Source: a virus
Virus record (IMG/VR): IMGVR_UViG_3300010391_000058
Coordinates: 1 to 64,000 of that record
Direction: 5' to 3' (one strand)
DNA length: 64,000 bases
Shown here: piece by piece, positions 6,799 to 14,470 of the stretch
Layout of the letters: each line of letters starts with the position of its first letter
Numbering within the stretch: position 1 is the first letter of the stretch
Notes under the pieces: model-generated
What the model saw: only the letters and a program-made list of their open reading frames with translations
Told to the model about the DNA's origin: nothing
Database searches by the model: none
Made by a program: the position numbers and the translations under genes

Positions 6799-7233
6799 AT
6801 GAAAAAGTTCCTTTTCCTCTTTTTGTTTGCCTTGATCGGCATGGCTGTTAATGCTCAGTTCACAACTCCAAGGACGGGTACCGGGGTGAGGTATGATCCC
6901 AGGAATTTGAATTATGAGTATACAGTAAAGACCGATGCGGCCAGTGCTACGATTGACACGTTTGCGGTGTCACCAAGGTCATGGCGAACAATGTACAAGC
7001 TTGTATTGGTTGACAGCGTTTGTGCCGGCAACCCCGTTGTTACCAGATCGTATGTAGGGGATGAAATAACATTTATTATTTCAGCTGCCAGTGGTACCCC
7101 ATTTTTAAGATTTGTCGGGTCAAATTGGATAACGGCAGCAGGAACAGTAACTATGACTACCAACTTACGATCAATAGTCACATTTGTTTTTGATGGGGCT
7201 AAATATGTTGAATCGAAGAGATATACCCAATAG
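6799..7233 (+). CDS. Secreted beta-rich protein in the capsid module
   Basis: A 144-residue protein with a clear Sec signal peptide (MKKFLFLFLFALIGMAVNA, cleavage before QFTTP). The mature part is Thr/Val-rich beta sequence ending in a motif typical of phage fibre and decoration domains (SIVTFVFDGAKYVE). It lies between the capsid and neck genes. A head fibre or decoration protein would not normally carry a signal peptide, so either the peptide is used for export of a virion part or the protein acts on the host envelope. Similar C-termini occur in the fibre genes at 19438 and 22770. Confidence 0.6.
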   Translation: MKKFLFLFLFALIGMAVNAQFTTPRTGTGVRYDPRNLNYEYTVKTDAASATIDTFAVSPRSWRTMYKLVLVDSVCAGNPVVTRSYVGDEITFIISAASGTPFLRFVGSNWITAAGTVTMTTNLRSIVTFVFDGAKYVESKRYTQ

Positions 7234-7288
7234 AGTTTATATTTTTTAGGTATATCCAAAACGTATTTATCATTTCTCAAAAAGTTCT

Positions 7289-7780
7289 ATGAACACAGAA
7301 AATACCCAAAGCCTTCGGAAGCTGGTCAGTTTTTTGAATTTGAAACCAAGTGTTACCGAAGTTTGGTTGAATAATAAAGGTGATTATCAACTTTCTCAGC
7401 AAAAGGGGTTTGATGAGAAAGTAACACGGGAAGAGGTTTTGGAACATGAAAACGATTTGCCGGCAGAGGAAGTAAAAGAGAATACAGTTGAATCGGCAAA
7501 CGTTGAGCATCTGATGATCACAGTAAACCAGGCAAATGAGGCGCTGGTATCAGAAAAAGGAAAGGTTGCGATCCTGGAAGCTAAATTGGAGGCAGCAGAA
7601 AAGGATCGTGATTCATATAAGGCCCAGGTAGGTGAGTTGATTGAAGGTGAAGATGAAGCGGAATTACAACCAAGGAACGGAACCTGGTTGCAGGAAAGAA
7701 GAGAGAGTGCTGATACAATTGAGGCACTGAAACAAAAAATAGATGAACTGGAAGCGTTGAATGTCAAACAACCTACTTAA
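7289..7780 (+). CDS. Coiled-coil head/neck-region protein
   Basis: A 163-residue acidic protein. The N-terminal 50 residues look folded (LVSFLNLKPSVTEVWLNNKGDYQLS). The rest is a predicted coiled coil with heptads (KVAILEAKLEAAEKDRDSY, and IEALKQKIDELEALN). The last 20 bases overlap the next gene. No known domain; position between capsid and tail genes suggests a head-completion or scaffold-like helper role. Confidence 0.6.
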   Translation: MNTENTQSLRKLVSFLNLKPSVTEVWLNNKGDYQLSQQKGFDEKVTREEVLEHENDLPAEEVKENTVESANVEHLMITVNQANEALVSEKGKVAILEAKLEAAEKDRDSYKAQVGELIEGEDEAELQPRNGTWLQERRESADTIEALKQKIDELEALNVKQPT

Positions 7781-8336
7781 TAGTGTTGTCGGTATAAATG
7801 TTCCGATTCAAGCCTTCCAGGTTTTTTTGTATAAAAAACTAAAAGCTCTTTGGCCGGTTGATGATACCAATTTCGAAGGATATGGCCGGGTATATAGAAA
7901 TTCAAACGACAGGGGGTATGTGCCTGAAGTCTTTGTAAGTTCTACTGAACCCGGAAACACTCAATATAAGGGTGTTGTTTTCGATAAGACCATTTTGAAA
8001 GCCATGTTTTTCTTTAACCAGGAAGATAAGGCAACCTTCAGCGAAGGATCTGAAACGGCAAAAGTCTCTTTGATATTTATAACGAATATTGCCATGCTAA
8101 AAGCGGAGTTTCCGCACAGGGGAGATGAAGAGGTGAGGAATGATGTTCAAAAGCTTTGCAGTATGAATGTTCAGAATTTTATCCTTACCGGAACAGAGAC
8201 AGGATTTAGTAATGTGTTCCGGCAGTTTTCAGGATTAACGAATAAAGACGGTGAGGTATTTGAAGATAGGCACCCGCTGTTTTGTTTTAAATTAAATTTC
8301 GATTTGTTCTATCAACCGACACAAATAAAATGTTAA
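7761..8336 (+). CDS. Putative neck / tail-completion protein
   Basis: A 191-residue protein of mixed alpha/beta character, without signal peptide or membrane segment. It lies between the capsid cluster and the likely tail-tube gene, where head-tail joining or tail-terminator proteins are usually encoded. It overlaps the previous gene by 20 bases and ends three bases before the next. No family signature was recognised, so the role is inferred from order. Confidence 0.5.
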   Translation: MSNNLLNSVVGINVPIQAFQVFLYKKLKALWPVDDTNFEGYGRVYRNSNDRGYVPEVFVSSTEPGNTQYKGVVFDKTILKAMFFFNQEDKATFSEGSETAKVSLIFITNIAMLKAEFPHRGDEEVRNDVQKLCSMNVQNFILTGTETGFSNVFRQFSGLTNKDGEVFEDRHPLFCFKLNFDLFYQPTQIKC

Positions 8337-8339
8337 CCT

Positions 8340-9269
8340 ATGGCTCTCGTTAACCCATGTAACCTAGCAGCAACTTCCTCCAATACCGGAGCTGAATGTA
8401 ATAATGCATTGAAAGCTTCTGCACAGATTTGGCTGGTTCCTAAAACCGCTTTTTGGCAGACAGCCGATCTTGCAGATTTCACTGCATTCCTGAATACGAA
8501 GATTCATGCTACAGCTGCCTCCAGGTTCTATCCGATATTTGGTAATTCAGCGCCAATAAGAATTATCACAGACAACCCGGCAGCTGATGTAATTGAAGAG
8601 TTGGAAGATGGTTCAGTACAGTTCATCCGTTACGGAATGTACAACCGTACTTTCCTTACAACTGAAGGAGGTATGGATCTTGCCCGGCACCTGATGGGCC
8701 TTAGCCAGAATTATGCATTTATTGAGACTGATATCATAGGTCAGGTTGGGATGATGAAGAATGCAGATGGCACATATTCAGGCTTTCCGACAAACCTTGC
8801 TTATCCACCGGCTCCGATGCTTGCAAACCTAAAAACCTCTTATAAGAATCAATTCATGCTGTCATTCAGCCCGAATAATTATATCAAAAAAGGGTATGTA
8901 TTCAGCAGTGATGCAGATGAAGATATCCTTTCACTCAGAGGCTTGTATGATACTGAGGTTACACAGGGCAGCGGCGTAAACAGCATAACGAAAATTTATG
9001 TTGATGTTACTACAATTGCCGGTGGAACCGACCTAGTGGCCCTGTATGGTGCTACCCTGGCTGCAGTAGGTAATTTCGTTTTGACCAATGCAAACGGAAC
9101 ACCTAACACACCTTCAGCTGCAGCGGTAGTAAACGGTGAAGTTGAATTTACAGGAACCTTTGCAACCGGTACCAATATTACTGTTGGGCTGGCCGCTCCA
9201 AGCGTACTGAAAGCAGCCGGGATCGTTGGTTATGAAGGAACAAAAACTTTGGCTGCAGCCATCCCATAA
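8340..9269 (+). CDS. Putative major tail tube protein
   Basis: A 309-residue protein, mostly beta structure. The C-terminal third (from about residue 215, SITKIYVDVTTIAGGTDL...) is Ala/Thr/Gly-rich and looks like an added Ig-like or surface domain, as found on many tail tube proteins. The gene lies before the small pre-tape-measure genes, the usual tail-tube place. The start MALVNPCNL resembles the start of the capsid gene (MALVISDTA) only in its first residues. Confidence 0.6.
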   Translation: MALVNPCNLAATSSNTGAECNNALKASAQIWLVPKTAFWQTADLADFTAFLNTKIHATAASRFYPIFGNSAPIRIITDNPAADVIEELEDGSVQFIRYGMYNRTFLTTEGGMDLARHLMGLSQNYAFIETDIIGQVGMMKNADGTYSGFPTNLAYPPAPMLANLKTSYKNQFMLSFSPNNYIKKGYVFSSDADEDILSLRGLYDTEVTQGSGVNSITKIYVDVTTIAGGTDLVALYGATLAAVGNFVLTNANGTPNTPSAAAVVNGEVEFTGTFATGTNITVGLAAPSVLKAAGIVGYEGTKTLAAAIP

Positions 9270-9282
9270 TAGCTAGTGCTTT

Positions 9283-9657
9283 ATGGCACTTAGTAAAGGA
9301 CAGTTGGAGTTTGTTGATGAAGAGGTAAAGAGGGAATGGCCGGTGCAGTATAAAGAAGCTCAATTCTGCAAAGAGAAAAAGGCACTGTATAAAAAGATAA
9401 GGACAGAGGCCAGGGAGAGGTTGATTAAAGAAATAACAAAAAATAATTCAATGCCGAAAAATATTCATGGGGTAAATGTAGAGTTACAGCATCCCGATAT
9501 CATAAAAGCAAAAAGTATTGCTGACCTGGAGAAACTTGATTTGTTCAGCAGCGTGAATGAAAAGGATCGGAAGGCAGCTTATCAGGAATTGTGGAGTGAG
9601 TTGAACCCCGGAAAGAAACCGGCCGTTGACAAGGAAAAAGACCATGAAGAAAAATAA
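9283..9657 (+). CDS. Putative tail assembly chaperone-like protein
   Basis: A 124-residue, charged, helical protein with a lysine/glutamate-rich C-terminus (KKPAVDKEKDHEEK). Its place between tail tube and tape measure fits a tail assembly chaperone. No slippery sequence or overlapping out-of-frame extension, the usual sign of that family, was found. Functional label by position only. Confidence 0.45.
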   Translation: MALSKGQLEFVDEEVKREWPVQYKEAQFCKEKKALYKKIRTEARERLIKEITKNNSMPKNIHGVNVELQHPDIIKAKSIADLEKLDLFSSVNEKDRKAAYQELWSELNPGKKPAVDKEKDHEEK

Positions 9658-9726
9658 TTGAGACTGATTAAAAATACCTGGAAAGGCAGACGTTGATGAA
9701 TGTCTGCCTTTTGTAATTTAGGGAAT

Positions 9727-10209
9727 ATGCTGGATGATCTAAAAAAGTTTATTGATGATCTTGAAGCCTTCGATGCAAAAGCGGAAGTGATTGCTATTAT
9801 CGGGGAGAAAACAGAAATGTTAGCGGAGCTTCAGAGTGAACAGTGGATGGAAGGCCGGGGAGTTGATGGGGAATATATCAGGCCATACTACAGCGAAAAC
9901 CCATATTTCAAGAATAAGGATGCAGCGGTAAGATATGCCAGGTGGAAGCAGAAGATAACACCGAATCCTGAGCGACCATTTGACGTACCTAACCTTTATA
10001 TCAATGGGTACCTGCACAGTTCGGTATTCGCAAAGGTAATTGATGATGAGGTGGAAATAGATTCACTTGTTTCTTTTGCCGATGAAGTTTTCAGAACACA
10101 CGAAAATGCAGTTGGTTTGAGTGCAAAGATGAGATTATTATTCGCTGAGCAGGTAGTATTACCGAACTTCGAAGATGTATTGAAAGAAAAAACAGGGCTT
10201 ATATTATGA
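9727..10209 (+). CDS. Tail-region protein with GVDGxxIxPxYS motif
   Basis: A 160-residue protein if the ATG at 9727 (MLDDLKKFIDDL) is used; an in-frame ATG at 9700 adds nine unlikely residues. It has an N-terminal amphipathic helix and then QWMEGRGVDGEYIRPYYSE, a pattern I recall from small proteins encoded just before the tape measure in Bacteroidetes prophages. The role is not established. The end overlaps the next start by four bases. Confidence 0.55.
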   Translation: MLDDLKKFIDDLEAFDAKAEVIAIIGEKTEMLAELQSEQWMEGRGVDGEYIRPYYSENPYFKNKDAAVRYARWKQKITPNPERPFDVPNLYINGYLHSSVFAKVIDDEVEIDSLVSFADEVFRTHENAVGLSAKMRLLFAEQVVLPNFEDVLKEKTGLIL

Positions 10210-10793
10210 TGATCACCAAATGTTCAGAGTGCAGCGTAAAAATATTCATTGACTGTTTGTTCAATGGAGACAGAAGTGCATTGAATGGTGGTGACTTCGA
10301 TAAGATATTTACGGAGTACGTGGATCTGTCCGGTGTAGGTGAAACCAGGGAATACGATCTTTTGACCAGCATCCACAACGTACAGTGCAGGATAACATTT
10401 ATTGATACTATGGTAAAAGTACAAAAGGAATTTTTTATGAATTTTGAAATTCCTTTTGTTAATGCATTCGATGATTTCAGGAAATACGGGCACCGGCTCA
10501 GCTGGAACCCGGAAAAGCCTGCTGACTTTATTACTCAGTTGCAGAGAGTGGATGTAATAGAGCGTAAATCAATAGCAGAGCTGGATGCATATATAAAAGA
10601 ATTAAAGAGCCTGAAAAAAGATGGTGTTGTTCCGGATAAGAATGGACGAAAAGACTTTATCCGGCAGCTGAATACCCTCAATAAGGCCGGATACAAAATT
10701 GACAGGGAAAAAACAGATATGGAAGAGTTGGCACTGATGATCAGGGATCATAACGATTATATTAGGGAGTTATCAAATAAACCAAAAGAATAA
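10206..10793 (+). CDS. Hypothetical tail-module protein
   Basis: A 195-residue soluble protein with cysteines near the start (TKCSECSVKIFIDC) and a long helical second half. Two adjacent ATG codons (10206, 10209) could start it. It is coupled to its neighbours on both sides: four-base overlap upstream and TAATG overlap with the tape measure downstream. No domain recognised; probably needed for tail assembly. Confidence 0.55.
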   Translation: MMITKCSECSVKIFIDCLFNGDRSALNGGDFDKIFTEYVDLSGVGETREYDLLTSIHNVQCRITFIDTMVKVQKEFFMNFEIPFVNAFDDFRKYGHRLSWNPEKPADFITQLQRVDVIERKSIAELDAYIKELKSLKKDGVVPDKNGRKDFIRQLNTLNKAGYKIDREKTDMEELALMIRDHNDYIRELSNKPKE

Positions 10794-13700
10794 TGGGCCA
10801 GAACATTGTTGAATTAGGGTTTGATATTGACCGATGGGGCGCTGAAAAGAAGATCATCTATGAAGATCTTATGTCAATATATGAGATAGCCAAAAAGGTT
10901 AATGATACTAAATTGCTTCCTGGAGGCGGTGGTGGATGGGCAGAAATGAAGGCCCAGGTGGAGGCCCTTAAATCACAGGTCACACAGTTGCAGGATGCTA
11001 ATGTAAAGTTAGCAGCTTCAATGGCAGAGGTAACAGCTGCCCAGGCAAAGGAGGGTGCTGAGACTAAAAAAACCAGTGAAGAGACAAGAAAAGCCACTGA
11101 AACGACTTCCAAATATGTTGCCGGCCAAAAGGAGTTGCTTGAAATAGCAGCTAAGAACGAAATTCAATCAAAGAAACTGACTGAGGAAAAAAAGAAATTG
11201 GCCGCTGCATTTAAAGCCGCTGAAATTACAGAGACACAATATGTTGCCCGGCTTGCTGAGATAAAAGAAAAGCAGGTTCAGCTATCAGTGTCCAGCCAGG
11301 GCCTTAATGTGGCGCTGAAAAATATTGAGAAGGGTGCCCAGGCAACCGATGGATCACTGGAGAAGCTAAGGACTGAATTGAACCTATCACTCATGACCTT
11401 CGATAAAATGAGTGCTTCAGACCGTGGCGGGGATATCGGGAAGGAGTTGGAAGGGAAGATACAATCACTGACAAAAGAAATAAGTGCCTCTGAGCAGGCT
11501 ACAGGACGTTTCCAGCGCAATGTAGGTAACTATGCTAACAGCCTTGCGGAAGGGTTTGAGAATGTCCGGAGGGAAATATCAAGATTGAAGCAGGAACAAA
11601 ATGATTTGAGCAATTTAAAGAGCAGTGATCCTACAGGATTTGCAACCAGGGGAGGTGGAGAGCAATTAAAAAGAACTACAGCTGCATTGGGCCAATTGGA
11701 GAATGTAGAAAGGATCAGCTTAAAAACAAATACAAATTTATCTGGTTCTGTACGTGATATCAGCAAGGCATATATGACCATGGCAGAGAGCGGAAATTTC
11801 AGTAAGGAGTTTCTGAATGAGTTCAAAAAATTCACCGCTGATTCAGTTGATAAGGTTAATGATTTGAAGGATGAGATCAGGGCCCTTTCATCAGATACCC
11901 GGAGCTTTGATCTATTGTCGGGCAGCATAAACGTTATGGCATCAGGTTTTCAGATTGCTTCCGGGGCCGCTGCCATGTTTGGAGGCAGTGAGGAAGATGT
12001 ACAGAAAATAACGATGAAATTGGTAGCTGTCCAGAATATAGCTACCGGGGCCCGTGAAATTGCGAATGAAGCGACAAAAAGGGGATCAGCGTTGAACCTG
12101 GCTTATGTAGGCATTCAGAATATGGTGGCTACTGCAATGGACAGATCAGCGGCAGCCTCAGTAAGATTAAAAGCTTCCTTGGGGTTGTTAGGCATTGCTG
12201 TTACCGTTATCGGGGCTATTGCAATTGCTTTATCAATGATGGGTAAAAAGGCTACTGAAGCTGAGATAGCACAGAAAAATCTTAATGAAGCCATGAAAGA
12301 GGCCGGTAAGGAATATGGCACTGCCATTGAGCAGGTTAATTCCCTTCGCACAAATATTGATCTTGCAAAGAATAAGTTTCTTGATAAAGAAGCAGTGGTT
12401 AAGCAGTATAATGAATCCATGGGTAAGACAACCGGGGAAGTAAAGTCATTGGATGAAGCTGAAAAGGCCCTGAATAAAAATGCTGATGCATATATTCAGT
12501 TCATGTATCTGAAGGCAATTGCTACGGCAGCATTCGCAAAAGCATCACAATTGGCTGTTGATAAGCAGTTGAAGTTGCTGGAAGGCCCGGATAAGGATGA
12601 AATGTTTTTGGCAAGCATGTTAGTTGGTGGTAAGAGAGCAAAGGAACTTGCTGATAAACAACAAAAAGAACAGTCTGTATTATTCGATAAACAGATAGAT
12701 TCATTACTTGCACTTGCAAAGGAAAAACAAGGTGAGGCAGCAAAGAAGGCAAAGGAAATGGGGTTTGATTTCTTTGGTACCCCGGACAAAAAGGATAAGG
12801 CAGATAAAAAAGATTCTGCCACTGATATGTTTAAGAATGAAGAGGAAATGAGAAAGGCACTGTTTGAAAAACAAAAAGTGCTGTTCCAGGAAAGGATTGA
12901 TCTGAACCAGAAAGTTCTTGATGATGATAAGAGCACGTATTTTGAAAGGATAGCCGCTGCCCGAAACTTTACCAGGGAAAGCATTGCTTTGATCAATGCA
13001 CAAAAAGATTTTGAGCTAGGTGATTTAGGTAAGCAGCAAAAAGAGGAAGAGAGAAAGGCCGGAAAAGATATAAAGGATAAAAAGAAACGTGCTGAGGTGC
13101 TGGAAACCATTGATAAAGAGTATGCAGCTAAAAGAGCGGTGATCGAAGAGAATACCCGTATTGCGATCGGGAAAATAAAAGACGGTGAAATACCCAGGCA
13201 GAAGGCCATTGACAAGGCAGCAAAGGAGTTATTGAAAAAAAATCTTGATGAAAAATTAAAGCTGGAGCAGGAAGCCGCTGAACACCGGAACAAGGTTCAT
13301 GATAATGAAATGACCAGCATTCAGAATACCTATGATGCTGAGATTGTTAAGCTTGAAGATAAGTTTGCCCGTGGGTTAATATCCGAAAAGAATTATAACC
13401 GGGAAAAACTCAGGCTGAAAGCTGAGTTGCAGGCCAAACAGCTTGAAAAAGAAATTGAATTCCTGCAACAGGAAATTAAGATTGCGAAGGCACGGGCAGA
13501 ATTGGAACCTGATGCAGCTAAAAAGACAGCGGCCCTTGATGCTATTGCTGCAGCTGAAGGTAAATTAGCCGGGCTTCAGAATGATTTATCAGCATTGTTG
13601 GTTGATATTTTCAAGAGTAATAATGATAAGACTAAGAAAAACTTTGCTGAAACATTTAATCAGATAGCTGAGATAGCTAAAAAAACACTTGATATCATTG

Positions 13701-14470
13701 GTGGGTTTGTAGATGCGAATATTACCAGGCAGAAAAATGCGATCCAGGAATTGATTGATAAGAACAACGAATATTCTGCAGCTGAAATTGAAAGGATCAC
13801 AAACTCAACTTTATCTGAAGAGGAAAAAGCGGCAAAAGTTATTCAGCTGAAGGCCGAACAGGATGCAAAAAATACTGAATATGCCAGGAAACAAAAAGAG
13901 CTTGATATGGAAGCGGCAAGATTTAAAAAAGCCGCTGCAATTGCCACTATTATTTTGAATACTGCGATTGCAGTCACCAATGCTATGACTACAGGTGATC
14001 CATATACAGCTGGACTAAGGGCCGCAATAGTGGCGGCTATTGGCGCTGCAGAGTTGGCCGTTGCGATATCAACTCCAATACCTTCCTATGCAGAAGGATC
14101 TGATGATACTCCAGGTGGTATTTCCCGGTATGGTGAGGCTGGAGCTGAGGCTGTTAAGGAGCCTGGCAAGCCATGGAGAATAGTAAATAAGGAAACAATC
14201 GGATATCTAGCGAAACACTCAAAAGTTGTACCGCTTACAGCTGATTCGATCAATAATGCCATGTATGGCAGCATGATGGAAAGTACCTCTGATCGGTTGA
14301 TGTTGATTGAAGCTATTGAAAAGAGCGGCAGCAATGCCTGGAAGCAAGCCAGTGATAAAATAGTCGGTGCAATTGAAAGGAATAAGAACAAAACGATTGT
14401 AAAAAATAATATCAATATTGGCGCTGACTTTCATTTATGGGTAAATAAATATGTAAACGGTAAGGCATAA
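10793..14470 (+). CDS. Tail tape measure protein
   Basis: A 1,225-residue protein, the longest in the window. It is mostly coiled coil (residues about 40-300 and 680-1040). Hydrophobic segments lie near residues 462-484 (LLGIAVTVIGAIAIALSMMG) and 1045-1085 (AIATIILNTAIAVTNAM). A Gly/Pro turn follows (YAEGSDDTPGGISRYGEAGAEAV), common near tape-measure C-termini. It sets tail length; at about 1.5 angstrom per residue this predicts a tail near 180 nm, consistent with a siphovirus. The start overlaps the previous stop (TAATG). Confidence 0.92.
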   Translation: MGQNIVELGFDIDRWGAEKKIIYEDLMSIYEIAKKVNDTKLLPGGGGGWAEMKAQVEALKSQVTQLQDANVKLAASMAEVTAAQAKEGAETKKTSEETRKATETTSKYVAGQKELLEIAAKNEIQSKKLTEEKKKLAAAFKAAEITETQYVARLAEIKEKQVQLSVSSQGLNVALKNIEKGAQATDGSLEKLRTELNLSLMTFDKMSASDRGGDIGKELEGKIQSLTKEISASEQATGRFQRNVGNYANSLAEGFENVRREISRLKQEQNDLSNLKSSDPTGFATRGGGEQLKRTTAALGQLENVERISLKTNTNLSGSVRDISKAYMTMAESGNFSKEFLNEFKKFTADSVDKVNDLKDEIRALSSDTRSFDLLSGSINVMASGFQIASGAAAMFGGSEEDVQKITMKLVAVQNIATGAREIANEATKRGSALNLAYVGIQNMVATAMDRSAAASVRLKASLGLLGIAVTVIGAIAIALSMMGKKATEAEIAQKNLNEAMKEAGKEYGTAIEQVNSLRTNIDLAKNKFLDKEAVVKQYNESMGKTTGEVKSLDEAEKALNKNADAYIQFMYLKAIATAAFAKASQLAVDKQLKLLEGPDKDEMFLASMLVGGKRAKELADKQQKEQSVLFDKQIDSLLALAKEKQGEAAKKAKEMGFDFFGTPDKKDKADKKDSATDMFKNEEEMRKALFEKQKVLFQERIDLNQKVLDDDKSTYFERIAAARNFTRESIALINAQKDFELGDLGKQQKEEERKAGKDIKDKKKRAEVLETIDKEYAAKRAVIEENTRIAIGKIKDGEIPRQKAIDKAAKELLKKNLDEKLKLEQEAAEHRNKVHDNEMTSIQNTYDAEIVKLEDKFARGLISEKNYNREKLRLKAELQAKQLEKEIEFLQQEIKIAKARAELEPDAAKKTAALDAIAAAEGKLAGLQNDLSALLVDIFKSNNDKTKKNFAETFNQIAEIAKKTLDIIGGFVDANITRQKNAIQELIDKNNEYSAAEIERITNSTLSEEEKAAKVIQLKAEQDAKNTEYARKQKELDMEAARFKKAAAIATIILNTAIAVTNAMTTGDPYTAGLRAAIVAAIGAAELAVAISTPIPSYAEGSDDTPGGISRYGEAGAEAVKEPGKPWRIVNKETIGYLAKHSKVVPLTADSINNAMYGSMMESTSDRLMLIEAIEKSGSNAWKQASDKIVGAIERNKNKTIVKNNINIGADFHLWVNKYVNGKA

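Noticed and set aside
9283-10793. Programmed frameshift in the tail assembly chaperone region
   Set aside because: No slippery heptamer with an out-of-frame extension was found between 9283 and 9727.
12496-13293. Long minus-strand open frame (265 codons) inside the tape measure gene, and similar ones at 5017-5421 and 11530-11928
   Set aside because: Each lies opposite a strongly supported gene and has Ser/Phe/Leu-rich sequence typical of antisense frames; no start context or domain.
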